A program made the position numbers and the translations under genes. Positions 12,900-25,660 of a stretch of DNA of 64,000 bases are shown in pieces; positions within the stretch are counted from its first letter, which is position 1, and each line of letters opens with the position of its first letter. A model generated the notes under the pieces. That model ran no database searches and had not been told where the DNA came from. It saw nothing but the letters and a program-made list of their open reading frames with translations. This stretch comes from Sipunculus nudus (lineage: Eukaryota > Annelida > Sipuncula > Golfingiida > Sipunculidae), in contig CM049306.1 of assembly GCA_026874595.1 (NCBI GenBank), forward strand, positions 108,025,142-108,089,141, given 5' to 3'.

Positions 12900-13620
12900 G
12901 AGCTTATGCGATGGTGTGGTGTCGTCCGTCATCCGTACATTGACCCATACTATCTAAAAAGCATCACTTTGGTGAGCTAGTATCACCAAATTATATGCAA
13001 AAAATGAGCATTTACAAAACTCTTTCGGATTTTGATAATTTTTTGCTATCTGCATTTACTTAGATTTTATAGGGAAATAGCTTAAAAAAAAACTTGAAAA
13101 TCGCTTCTCCGATACTGTCTAGCCAAATTGTTTAATATTTCACAGAAATAATCTCTGAGAAATTTGGCAGAGTTACAGGAAGCTGAAATTAATAGTTAAG
13201 CAAAGTAAGCATACTGAAAATAATAATCTCAGAAACGACAGGAGATGTTGGTCTCTAACTCATATTTGAAATTGCAGTTTCCGTGGCGCCTCCTACATGG
13301 ACCAGTTTTTTTACGGGCAAAAAATCTCATAATTTTAGCCTCTTTGAGCTTTAAAATGTTTTATGAAGAGACTGTCGAACTGAATCTTTCAAAATTTTAC
13401 AAGAATTATCCAAGGGTAGGGTTCTTTCATTTGTATAATAATGGATTGGGTTCAGTGATTTTTGGTATAGTTTTCTTCTACAAAACTGTTGTTTCAACTT
13501 CTGTAACATTGCACAAAATTGATTCTGAGGAGGCCTTTGTTCAAGTGTACTTAAATGATTTTGGGCAAAATGATTGGACCCTTAACAATGAAAGTATTTC
13601 ATCTTTATCATTCTAAACAT
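12900..13620 (+). repeat. dispersed GTCCGTC-type repeat fragment
   Basis: Begins around gtgtcgtccgtcatccgtac and continues with acttgaaaatcgcttctccg, gaaatttggcagagtta and gtggcgcctcctacatgg. These are phrases of a style I associate with abundant mollusc repeats with GTCCGTC ends, as in the 53-64 kb elements. A 123-codon open frame (13245-13616) lies inside it and looks incidental. Confidence 0.4.
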
Positions 13621-13702
13621 TTTGATAAAAAATCTTATGAATCTGTCAGCTTAAAAAATCATTGTAGCCAATGTCTTTCAGTATGTGTTAACAGATTTAA
13701 TA

Positions 13703-13895
13703 ACAGGCCAAGATTGTGCCTGTATCTATAAATAGCTTGGCAGACTGCCAACTATTTCAGATTTGGCAACAGGCCGAAGGTCTGTCTGGATCTACTTTTA
13801 GCTTTGACAAACTGCCAACTGTATCAGATTAGGCAACAGGTCAAGAGTTCACTCAGTGCAGCCAGGTACAGGTCAAGCGTTCACTCAGTGCAGTA
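13703..13895 (+). repeat. small tandem repeats (about 68 bp x2, about 34 bp x2)
   Basis: Two units run aacaggccaagattgtgcct... and aacaggccgaaggtctgtct..., each ending ccaact-t-tcagatt-ggc. They are followed by two units of ggtcaagngttcactcagtg. Confidence 0.7.
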
Positions 13896-13989
13896 GCTGC
13901 AGCTGGCAATTTTATTCCGGTTCACTCGGGGCAACTGTCTTCCTCACCCGAGCTTGGTCAGCACAGTGCACCTGACCCAAGAGAAGTTT

Positions 13990-14345
13990 GATGTAATTAC
14001 CTGGCATTTTGACTCGTCCATGCATCTTTGATGGCTTTCTCGTACACAAGACTAGTGTCGCCACCCAAAATAATTGTTGCACAGTGTATTTCCCTGCTTT
14101 TTTCTCAGGAGTGATGTGACATATCAGCCTGAAATTATGCATGTACATACATCTTGGATAGCTTTGTTGTATACAAGACTTGTGGCGACACCTTAAATTG
14201 TTTCATGCATCTGTGCACATAGCACAAGAGTGGTTTGAAGTATCTGCCTGAATTTTTACATGTCCATACTTCTTCGATGGATTTCTCGTACACAAGACTA
14301 GTGGCGACACCTACAATTATATTTGTGTTGTGTGCCAGTATTTCA
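13990..14345. repeat. about 123-bp tandem repeat, 3 copies
   Basis: The phrase 'tcgtacacaagactagtggcgacacc' recurs with changes. The acaagact core is at 14046, 14173 and 14292, giving periods of 127 and 119 bp. Each copy carries a preceding 'catgtccatacatctt-gatg' segment. Confidence 0.75.
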
Positions 14346-17300
14346 GCAGTGACGTTTGTGTAATTGGTGCTTGGAATCAAAATGTTGAGTACTTGCATTG
14401 CACATATACATGTCACATATGTACTTGAAAAGTAACGGTCCAGCATGGAAGCATTATACCTGATGTATATCCCATTGCACAGGTTTGCATTAGGTTTGTA
14501 CGACTAGTTACAGTTAGAAATAATAAAATAATAAGTATATGTATCTCTATACGTATAAATGAGTGTTATAATAGACAAAACATCAGGTTTGTTAATATAT
14601 AAAGTTACACTGGTTTTGGCGGTAAGGTGTTATCTTGTAATTATGTTTCTTGGGAAGGATAAATTGAAAGATTTTTCACCAATAAATTGAATGGTTAGTA
14701 ATAATTAGTTGGTTATATATTGCCCATTTTCACCGGGATTATAATATTTAAGTTTTTTTCTATAAAACACTGCGGTCTGACAGTGCTTGGAGAACCTTGT
14801 TGTAAATCATTGTTATATGGATAACGGACTCTGGGTATGACTTCAAGCGTTACGGCGCTTTCCGGCAATGACAGTTTTTTTAAGATTCATACGTCTAAAT
14901 GCTTTAAATGTGAGATTTTAAGCAATTTCAGATTGTTTGTTATCATGAAAAATAGTTATTTCTCCGGTTGTGTTCACTTTAGTCATACAGGGTAATAGTG
15001 TATCACATATTCGAACACCCGTATGTGACACGCGTCGAATATTTGCTAATTTTGTAAATATTGAAAACTCCAAATAGAATTTTTTTTTAAATATTTTACT
15101 TTATTATGAAACATGACACAAAAACGGGATGATGAACGATCAATTACTTTGCTCTTCTATTTTATTTTGTATTACAGATATTGGGCTTGATTTATAGATA
15201 TTTGGCTTTTATGAACTAATTGATATTATAAAAAACTTGGAATATATAGAACCATACCCTCTCACTTATTAAATCTGATAGCCGTGAGCTAGATTATAAA
15301 ACCTCTGCAAACAGGTAGCAAATGATGTCAAAATCGTGCTGGCGTTACAATGGAAAACTTCATGTTGATTTTATCCAGTGGTTGGTTTTATGGTCCTCTC
15401 TCTGACAACTGTTCCTGGTTGTTTCTGCCGCTGGCTTCAGTCAGTTGCCTTTTAAAGCAGAATTCTTGTATACAAAATTATAGAACATTTTTTGTTTGGT
15501 ATGAAGTATAAGACGACCAACACATCAAGCGCACCTGTCAATGGGACAGGAAATACAACGTCAACTGGGCACAGTTTCATTAAGTTAATGGTTTGACCCC
15601 CTTTCCTGAACCATCAATCGCCCACGCCTTATCCAGCTGGCAGGACCGAGGCAATTAAAGACGTCTCATGGCACCTTATTTTCCTCGATAATTGACACAC
15701 TGAAACATGGCCGCTTCTGTTGGGAGTGTCCCTTAGGGAGAGGGTAGGACGCGGGTCGCTTTCTTACTGGATACAAAATAATACAACACCTCTGTTCTCC
15801 ACGTCCCCTGGCACCTCGGAGAAATATATAGAACCCGGATAATTATCGGACAGCAGCTGGTGAAAAGGAAACCGATACTCCCAAGATACCATAGATGGTA
15901 TTATCATCAATATTTCATTAATTTATGACTCGGCTCACCGATCAGGCAGGTCACGTCCAGTCTGCTGAAGATATTATGACATTTCACTGTTCTGATGTAC
16001 AGTCTGCTGGTTCAGAATCTAACTTGTCTGGCCGGTATTTTGTTCAGGCTATCATAAATAAATTTAACATATAGCAAGATATATAAAACAAATGTTAAAC
16101 CAGTCGGTCTAATTGGTTATTTAAATACAAAGCGAAACAGATAATGAAAAAAAAATAGTTTTCTAAATAAGATGTTGGAAAAAATAACATTAAAAAAATC
16201 GCATGAAATTTCGATAGCTTTTATCGATGACGGAGAAGATTAATTAGAAAACGGTTGAACTGCGATTGTAAGTCTCGATTCTAGAAACTGGAAACGAATC
16301 TATTTTCCATGTTCCGTTTCCAGTGAATCTGTTTGGGTTTTTTTCTTGTTTTCTTTTATTATTTAATTTCAGAAAACATGGCTCTTATATGTTTTCGGTG
16401 CAATTGAAACGTATGCTAGCATACTAGAATCGCTTCTTCACAGCACTGAACTAGATTTCTTCTGCAGTACTTGATGAGGAGTGGAAACTTTAGTCATACA
16501 AATTATTCTATTTTTAGCATTGCAAACACAGGCGTACGGCTACAGGTGATGTGAATTTCATAAGGGATCTGTAGAAAATTTCGATGTTAATCACTCTGCA
16601 TCATCGATGAACTGATTTCCTCCCACTCTCTGAAAGAGAAAAGTGAAACTAATCTAGGATTACAGCACATTCATTGAGAAAACTTTCCATGACGACAACA
16701 GAAAGTGTAATGCATGATGACATGATATTATAACCTAGAATGCATATTTTTATTGCACAAATGAAACACAAGCCACAAATGCAATGGTACAATTCCTGTA
16801 AGCACGTCTACTGTTATGGTTGTATTAACAATTCAGGCAAACACGAGATAATGTTATACGCCCAAAGAAAGATACCTTTTAGATAAACAAAAGTGGAGGG
16901 GTTTAACATTTTAAAATGAACTTTCTGTGTCATGCTGTTCATTGATAAATTACGGTTACTGAATAAAAATAACGTGAACAATTGTGAGGCCAAATATGTA
17001 TTCATTGTGCTTCATAACATGAATTCTTGAACATGAGTGAAGTTTGATTCCGTAGAGATTTGATTTAATCCAAAGCGGCTCACGATAATTTAGATGGAAC
17101 TATGAGGTAAATTCATTGAATACGAGTTTCCGAGTCTATTTAGTTTTCCGAGATTTAAATATAATCTATTGTAGCCTAGGAAATCTTGATGAGTCTGTAC
17201 TGCACTAGATTAGGACACTCTCCAAAACCCGGAATAAAAAGTAGCTCCGATCCTTACGTCAGATTATTTGCTGACCTCAGATAATAAACCAGGAACTCTG

Positions 17301-17744
17301 TCTACCGTTGTATCTGATTGTAAGGACCCCCCACTTCGTTTTATATAACAGAAGAGGTTGTTCAAGTGACCCTGATGCAGGAAGTGGAAGACAGTCTCTG
17401 GCTTTATGGAAATTCTCCAGAGAGGAGCACAGGGAACTAGCGATTTAATCTAAATGACACCAGGCGTGGAACAAGATCCGGCTCGTGGTATAAGACACAT
17501 TCTTATTCATGAAAGATAATTTCTCAAGTCAATTGAATTCATGAAACCATCATCCGTGCACGCTACCTGAGGACCTGGGGTAATATATAACGCCGTGTGT
17601 TAGGTTTTGACCTCCTTGGTTGAAGACCCATAGATTAAACTATACAGCGGGTCACAAGTGATGATCTGTGAAATATCCACAACATGTATCACTGCAGTAC
17701 TTTGAACGCCCTTAATAATGTTTAAAGTCCATTTAGTCCTGTAA

Positions 17745-18270
17745 ATCTAGCCGAATTTTTCACCAAACTTGAAACAAATTGCAGTTACAAATTATTTTGC
17801 CACCATGCATTCCTGTAAGATCTCCCAGATTGACGTACTAAAAGTCCCAAGGAATCCTAGCAAGGGAAATATGGTCAATTTCAATTTAACATATACCACA
17901 AAATGCGGTTTTTAATATTTCATGGACAAATGTTTTCTAATGCTAAATGTTTCATAACCTAGGAACAATGCTTCATGAATCATGCCTAATTCAGTAGAGA
18001 AGGTGAGGGGCGTCATAATAAATACAGCTTTAGTGTCCAAAATTTCGAAAAATTAAGTTTTAATATAAAGTGTTAGGACTATAAATTAAATAAACCCAGT
18101 GTTTTATTGGAATATTGATTTTACAATGAGGTCATTTCTCTATTGATGAAAGGACAAAAGGGAACCCCTTCTATAAAATGCAATTTACTTAAGATTTTAT
18201 ATTTTAAAGTAGCATTGTTAAACTATTTCAGTATTACCTTTTAAATTTTTTAAAAGAGTTGGACTGTAAC
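17745..18270 (+). repeat. inverted repeat family, left copy
   Basis: Shares aacaaattgca, ggaatcctagcaaggg, aaatatggt, ccacaaaatgcggttttta and atttcatggacaa with the reverse complement of 20900-21250. The left copy carries roughly 170 bp that the right copy lacks (about 18010-18200). No coding sequence. Confidence 0.75.
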
Positions 18271-20899
18271 TGAAATGACCTGCCATTTAAATTAGTTGAT
18301 GATCAAATCGTAAATAATAATTAAACCATATGAACTAAAGAATACACTAAAATTTGGCTTTCAAAAAGTTTGACGGCGAGTTTTTATTTATATTTTCTTT
18401 AGCTCACTCACGGGACGTTAGAATAATGATTGCCAAACTATTTGGAAATAGGTGTTTGGTGAATAATGTGTAATAACAGGGCTCGGATTCAAAGCCGGGT
18501 GACCGGACTTTGTCAGATTAAGGTGGTGTGGCATAATTTGGTTATTTAAAAAAAATTACTTGTGCAACGGCCTATACAGATTTCGCAGGAATCACACAAA
18601 TACTGTAATAACTGTGCAGAATAAGATTGATCGGATCAGCTAGTTATTTTGCACATGAGCGACCCTTCGAGGATAAGACATTACCAAATAGTAAGATACG
18701 TGTATATTGCACGATGTCATATGGACAATACTATTTTCAAACATATTGTTGCTCATAGTTTTTCTTCTTTTTTTTTTTGTTAAAAAAAATTAAAATCCTT
18801 CGGGTCCAGTAAGTTTTCTGTTTTATCGGACTCTACTGTCCGGTCGAAACTTTTGTCTGTATCTGCCCCTTGATAACGTTTGTTTTAGAGTGGACATTTT
18901 CCTGTGTTTTGCCTTATTAGTACTGCTAGGAAAAGGGAGTTTAGATCACTTGACAACAATTTTCAAATTGATGGAGGCCAATGACTTCATTTTTCTGGCT
19001 TTGAGTCGTTTGCTTAACAGGCTCTATGAAGGATCTGTTCATGTATAACCAGACAATTATTATATTAAGAGGCATGATAATACTTTTTACATGTTCATGG
19101 CTTGAACCGATATACATGTTTAGTAACCATTTTCAGATTTCGAGTATTGGGCAACAGTTAAAATTTATTTGATTATTTTTCATTCAACGTCATTTTCTAG
19201 AACAGACTGAACTGATTTTTAAATATTTTAAGAAAAAAGTTATATTCCGATCCTTTGTAAAAACATAATCGATATATTTGTGGCCCCGTGAGCCACAAGA
19301 AACGCATAAAATACCAAAGAGACATGCCATTTTAGAATTGTTGGAAAGGAATTGAATATTTTAATATCTTTGGTTTACACATACGTTTTCCTGGATCATA
19401 CTCTTTAATGTTGGCTGTAATATGTGCACGTCTTATGTTTCAATATACCATTTGATGCAAAAGGTACAATTATATTCAATAAGACAGGAATCTATACCAT
19501 AATATACCATAATATTTGCACTCGAAAAAACTGTATTGAGTCTTAAAACTATATATTTTGTATTTCATAAGAAAATATTACATGTTAAACTCATCTGTCC
19601 TTTCTAAGACTATTTACATTACCCCACATGATGCCTGCTAGACGTAAACATTATTTTGTGTAAAACCATTTATATTTTTTATATATATGTTATGCTTTAT
19701 CTGCATGTGACCAGTGGTGTCATATTCATCTTTACAATAATGAATAATCTGTGTGTAAGTATCAGTAATTAGTCCTCCGAAATTCGTTTATCAGTAAATT
19801 TCAAACATAAATGCTTCATGTATCTGTAATTCTTCTGATCTAACCGCATGTATAGTAAGTAGTTTGCTTCTATGTCTGAAGAAAAATATCCTTTCTTCCA
19901 ACTTTATATTTATCAGGCATGGACCGGCAAATATTCATATTTCCGATTACTTGACACTGTTTATTATATGTGCTTTGTCCCAACCGCCAGTATCTCAAGG
20001 CGTTGAAAACAATTAAATGTGCAAACATCAAATTGTGCAGTATATGCCCAAACCTTACAAGTGATAAAATTACCCAAGATCAAAGTGATAGTTTTTATAT
20101 TTGCAAATATTGATGAGAAATGTAAAGTTTGAATTTTCAGATAAAAATACACAGATTTACAGTTATATAAGATTTTATTTATCCATGACACACATCAAGT
20201 TTTTTATCCAATTTTAAATAACTGTTTGGCTTAACATAACGGCACCTGTAGGTGCTACTAGCATTTGGTAACCAGCAATATGATTGACCAGTAAGCATAC
20301 CAACTCTAGGATTGCTGAGAAATATTAATTTTACTTTGAATTTTTTGAATGTCGCAAATTAAGAAATTGCGGGGCATTTTTCCTCCAGACAACATTTGGG
20401 TGAATGAAAAACTTTTCTCCCCGTGTTATCTTTCCATTAAACACATTTGTTTGACTAAACCTTTTTGTTTGCTTTTCCTAGATAAGCGTCAATAGTTTTA
20501 GAAAGTGTGAATAACATAAAGGCGGCATAACCAGTGTTTTGAAACTGCTGAAGTGATTCAAATGAATAAATCAAGTTTCATGGCGATCATTATGGCTATT
20601 ATTACGAATTTGAACTTCTTTATGAAATGAACTAATAATGACAATTTAAAGGTCCTTGAAATGATGGTCTCAGTAGAAACAGCCTGGATCTGAAGTCACT
20701 GTTTTCTAGGCTTAATGTTTATGAATTATGCCCTTGTAAAATAAAGAAAACAGTCATCGTTATTGCTAAGTATTTCTGAAAGTCAGATGAGTTAACAAAC
20801 ACAAAACAAAAATTCTCAGCCAGTCATATTATTATTAAAGCCCAAGTTTCTATGTATTTGTGATCATATACGGTTATCAATAACTAGTCTTTTTGACAA

Positions 20900-21250
20900 T
20901 TTATGTAACTCTTTCACTTTTTAAACTCTTTTAAGAAATCTTAAAAGTATTATTAAAAAAGTTTAACAATTTTACTATTGTCGTAAAATGTTGATGCCCC
21001 CTACCTTTATATTATGCATTGTTCAAACGTTATGAAGCATCTAGTCTTAGAAAGCACTTGTCCATGAAATTTAAAAACCGTATTTTGTGGCATAATGTAA
21101 TTTGAAGTTTACCATATTTCCCCTTGCTAGGATTCCGTGGGACTAAGTATGTCAATCTTGGGATCGTATAAAATGCGTGATGACAAAATAAAAATTTTTT
21201 TGCAATTTGTTCCATGTGAAAGCCTCTTTTTACTAGACTAATTTGCATGT
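20900..21250 (-). repeat. inverted repeat family, right copy
   Basis: Its reverse complement aligns with 17745-17990 and again with about 18215-18270 (attgttaaac...cttttaa...ttaaaagagtt). The pair is separated by about 2.6 kb of unrelated sequence. This looks like two insertions of one element in opposite orientation. Confidence 0.75.
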
Positions 21251-24080
21251 AACAGAGATCAAGCCTTTTATATTTAGAATTTGTAATGGCGGAATAATTC
21301 TGTCTTCCTGAGGGTAGAGTGAATCTCAGAGTTGTGTTATGACGTCACCGTTTTGCTACTAATATAACTTCAACACCAACGTTTCACACATTTGCTGCTT
21401 AATATTGTTCATCACATCCTCTCTTTTATATCCTATCTCCATTTATAAAAGATCTATACTTCACAGATTTACCGATGTCTCAATATCTGGATACATCTAT
21501 ACCCTCTACAGAAATTTCCTCTTATACGCGTCCAAGGGCGAGTATGAATATTTCCTTACAGTATCAATTGGCTACACTCCTAAGCCATCTTTTATCCTTG
21601 TTAGGCATACCATATAATATAACGAATGGCAGCCTCATTATGGCATCTGACGTGGGAAAGTATTTTGACTTGTCAGAGTACAATGCTTTGTAATGTCGAA
21701 AGCCACGCTGAAAGGATGAGAATGCAAATAATTTCGTCATGATTTCAACGCCTTATGGCCTACAGGTACTCAGTAACTTAAACTAGACCAGTCGTTATGT
21801 ATACCTGCATATTATCTAACAACACCTACCATGTGCGAGAAAAATTCCATTATAACTCAGCATATTGATATAGCCCCCTGCATGTTTATTTTATTTATGA
21901 CCGCATTAATACAAGCATGTATTTTACGAGTTACTAGTAGATAGCCAACCTGTACGCGACACAAGAAATGACTGGCTATACCACAGATATTGGATTTACA
22001 CGTTAGTTTGTGAATTCACAAAATGATTTTCCGGTTATCTTTAATGACTGCTTAATGTTAGCTTAACCTGTTGTTAGCAACGATGTCGATCCTATAGGAT
22101 GGGTGGCCGTTGCGGTGCAGTTTCCTGTATGACTTGTGTCATAACGCAAATATGTCTACCAATCCAACATAAATGCCTTGTGAATCGTATATTCACCGCA
22201 AACCGAAAGGTAAGTCAAATGGGAAAGTTTTGACTGTTGTCTTGTCTTGGATACCTTGCCTTCAGGAAAAGGCGATACGGACAACTTGGAATTAAAGAGG
22301 CAAAATAGCTATTTGGAAGTTAAAACTATAAACACAAATAAAGTCGAGGGGAATGGTGATAAGAACAACTATTTCATTGCTATAATGTCTTAATTAGTTA
22401 ATTTTTAGATCCTCTAATTTACATTTAATACAAATCGTTCAGAAAAAACTATAAACATTATCTGGGCCCTGGAACGACCGTGGTCCTCATTAATCTTTCA
22501 GTTATGATATGGTTCTTTAGATGGACTCCTCTCTCCGGGGGATCACCGGCCATATCGTCCGCCATGTTATTATTATCGGTGCATAAAATAAATCATCTTG
22601 TATGCCCTGTATCCATAATTTAATTGGCTATTTTTTCATGGCTGACATTGTTTTGGGAGAAAGAAGGCCGTCAAGGGATTCAACCTTTCTAACGCACCAG
22701 ATGGGGACTGGTGTCTTCTTTTGCCTTGTATTTTTTACATGATTTTTACTAACCACGCATAAACAGACTTTGAATGAAGGGAGCCATAGCCATACAATAT
22801 CCTGTGTCCAGTTTCTCACAAAGAATTAGGCCGGTTAAACTTTTCATGGCGGCTGACTGACACGGCTGGTACATCATAAAATTTTACCATAGAATCATTT
22901 TATTTATGAATGTAGGATTAAAACCTAATACATAGCATAATGACCATCGGACGGAGCCGGTTTGGTTTGAGAGCATGCGCCGTCTGTCCGTCAGGACGCT
23001 GCGGTTGGGCTTCATCAATACCTCGTACAGACCTACGTTTCATATTACCATCGTTTGTAACAAAGTTCACAAATAAATATCATAAACTGCTCCAGCGGGC
23101 GGCCAGTATTAAGCACAGAGATATTACCTCGATCAATTGTGGGCAAATCCAAATATAATAGCTTTATAAAAGGCAGCCAGCGAACGCGTAATTGAACTTG
23201 TCGTTTCTGTTGCGAATACAAACAGCAGGGCGATAATTTATATTTTTAAAAAAGCTTGAACACGACCGAGCTGTCCCGGGGCAAACTGCTGTATCCTTCG
23301 TCAGATTAAACTGATTCTAGGCCCCCGTGCATGAAGCGGCAAATCAAAATCAAATGAAACGGAACATCGATATAAAACCTTATAAAATGAAATTGCAGAA
23401 AGTGTTGATTCCGAATTTTTCTGCATAAAGTGACAACCAATTTTCAGCAAGCGTTAATACTCCCAAGAAGTTTTAAAAAATGTAGATTCCGAGGCTGATT
23501 TATCTGCTTTTTTGATATATCAATTCCACTCTTTTTCGCATGTTTCCACACAGAGTACCGAATTCTGGCTGAGTAATAATTGGTAGATATACACTGCCCA
23601 TGCAGAACCATCACCATTCACCACTAGGTCATCTCAGTTTCCATGTTCATGTTTATATTTATAAAATAAATCATTTTAGGGGGTCGCACTCTTTCGAATG
23701 CTCTAATGGATCTCTTTTTAATGCAAAATCGCGATATTCGGATATTCCAATTTTCTGTAGGAAAGAAAATTTACTTATCACTCTTTACAAGAGATCCGTG
23801 ATTAGAAAATCAGATCTGCCAAAGAGGAAAAGTGATACCTTGAAAATTATGATTTTAATCAACATTAAAATATGACATTTCAGAGTTTCTGTATATCATA
23901 ATGAAGGGTCTGTTATCTGGGTCTGGGGTCTCTTGGATAAGAACAAGGAAATCCTTAAACAGTGATTATACTGAGAAAATCCCAAGACCTTTAAATAAGG
24001 ATTATCACACTGTCATCAAGGCCACAAACCATAACCACTGGACAAAGAGAGCTCCGTATTCCTGTCAAAACATATTCTGA

Positions 24081-24630
24081 TAGAATCAAAAAGAGACACG
24101 AAATGAGATCATTATGACTTATATAATTCGAGTTACAGGTGTTCCATTGGAGCACCTCAGAATGTGAAAACTCTTGTGTGAATTTAAAATGCAAAACGTG
24201 CCAGATATTTTAGAAATGTCATGATGGATTATCATGTAATTTGTCATGCTGCTTGATGTTGAAGACCCTATGCTTTACTATGAGACTTGTTGACATTGAA
24301 TCTTGTATTTTTGAGAATAACAGATCACATCTGCTTGTCCAGCCTTAAACAGAGCACAAGCTCATAACATTAGATTCAGACAAAAAATCCTGCAGGTTTA
24401 TGTCAACACAGAACCTGATATAGAATCATAAAGAGACAGGAATTGAGACGAGCGTGACCTATATAATCCGAGTTACAGGTGCTCCATATGAACACCTCAG
24501 AATTGAAGACGTTTGTCTGTAAAAGTAAAATGAAAAAAGCCAGATATTTCAGGTACGGCAGGATTATCATTGATTTTTGCTGCGCTGATTGATCTTGAAG
24601 TCTTAGTCTGCAATGTTTGACTACAAAAAA
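24081..24630. repeat. 340-bp tandem duplication
   Basis: tagaatcaaaaagagacacg at 24081 and tagaatcataaagagacagg at 24421 start two diverged copies. Each continues with gagttacaggtg-tcca, cacctcagaat and gccagatattt. The second copy ends near 24630. Confidence 0.8.
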
Positions 24631-24883
24631 GCAAATCAACCTCTTTTTAGTTTAGATTTAAGCGTCATGACCTATAAGACACTAGTTTTATTAAATTAAA
24701 GGTCCGTGGCGTGTTGTAGGCACTGTCTATTGAAGAAGGGTGAAGGTGACCATGAGATAAGAATGACTGTCATTATTGAGCTATCTGGATTTATATGCAA
24801 TGGTGCTAAGAATAATCCAGAATTCATTATATATTGGGACGAATCCCTAAAATCCTGCCGAAAATTCACGATTTCGCCTTTAG

Positions 24884-24942
24884 AGGCACCGGCGGGATTC
24901 GAAACCAGAGTCCAACGCCTTAATCACCAAGCGACCTCCTAT
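24884..24942 (-). mobile_element. tRNA-derived SINE core or tRNA pseudogene
   Basis: On the minus strand the segment reads gcttggtgattaaggcgttg, gactctgg, then TTTCGAATCCCGCCGGTGCC. This is an A-box-like element followed by a good RNA polymerase III B box (GGTTTCGAATCCC) about 20 nt later. The spacing is too short and the cloverleaf too incomplete for a working tRNA gene (anticodon arm reduced), which fits a SINE head or decayed tRNA copy. The SINE tail was not identified. Confidence 0.55.
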
Positions 24943-25504
24943 CAAAAAGATACTACAGGGCTGACTGTTTTCTGCCACGCGTAAAATACAACTAGCCAAA
25001 AAAATAGCAGAAAATACCCCCGAAAAACTTCACATAAGTGTTGTACAGTGGTATGTTCCCTGCAAAATACAAATAACAATGTTCTCATAACGTTTAAATG
25101 TCTGAAGACTGTGGTCTGCATTACTTATCTAAAACCATCCCAGATAACAGAATTAAACCTGGGTGATAGTCCTCAGTACAGAGTCTGTTCATCATGTATA
25201 TCAGAGTAAATGTTAAGAGCTTGAGAAAAATAGGATTGGGATTACACGGAAATTCGTATCGGTCAAAAACGTTAGACCAAGAAGTAGCAGCACTTATCAT
25301 ATCAGGTTGTTCAAGACCTTAACCTCGCTCTTGGGCTGTATACCTGTAGCTTTCTACTTGTATCTTGATATGTCACCTCAGCAAAGTGCTGCATATCCAA
25401 TACAGGGGCTGGCGTTTGCGTCACGCAGGTAGTGGCTTTTTTAGCACGGCAGCGTTTAATATGTGCCTATAAAAACCTGTTCTAAAGCCATCTTGCCGAC
25501 TTTG

Positions 25505-25505
<1 letters not shown>

Positions 25506-25554
<49 letters not shown>

Positions 25555-25660
25555 ATTGTTTGTCTCCCTTTCCTTTAATTTGTATGTTCGGCTTCTATTC
25601 GTCTCACTTTGTTTGTGTCTGTCTGTCTGTCTGCCTGTCTCTCTCTCTCTCTCTCTCTCA
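25506..25660. repeat. CT microsatellites
   Basis: (TC)n at 25506-25552, then (GTCT)n passing into (TC)n at about 25616-25660. The open frames over them (poly-Ser/Leu on +, poly-Arg/Glu on -) are artefacts of the repeat. Confidence 0.95.

Noticed and set aside
13245-13616. 123-codon open frame
   Set aside because: It lies within a dispersed GTCCGTC-type repeat, and the peptide shows no recognisable domain.
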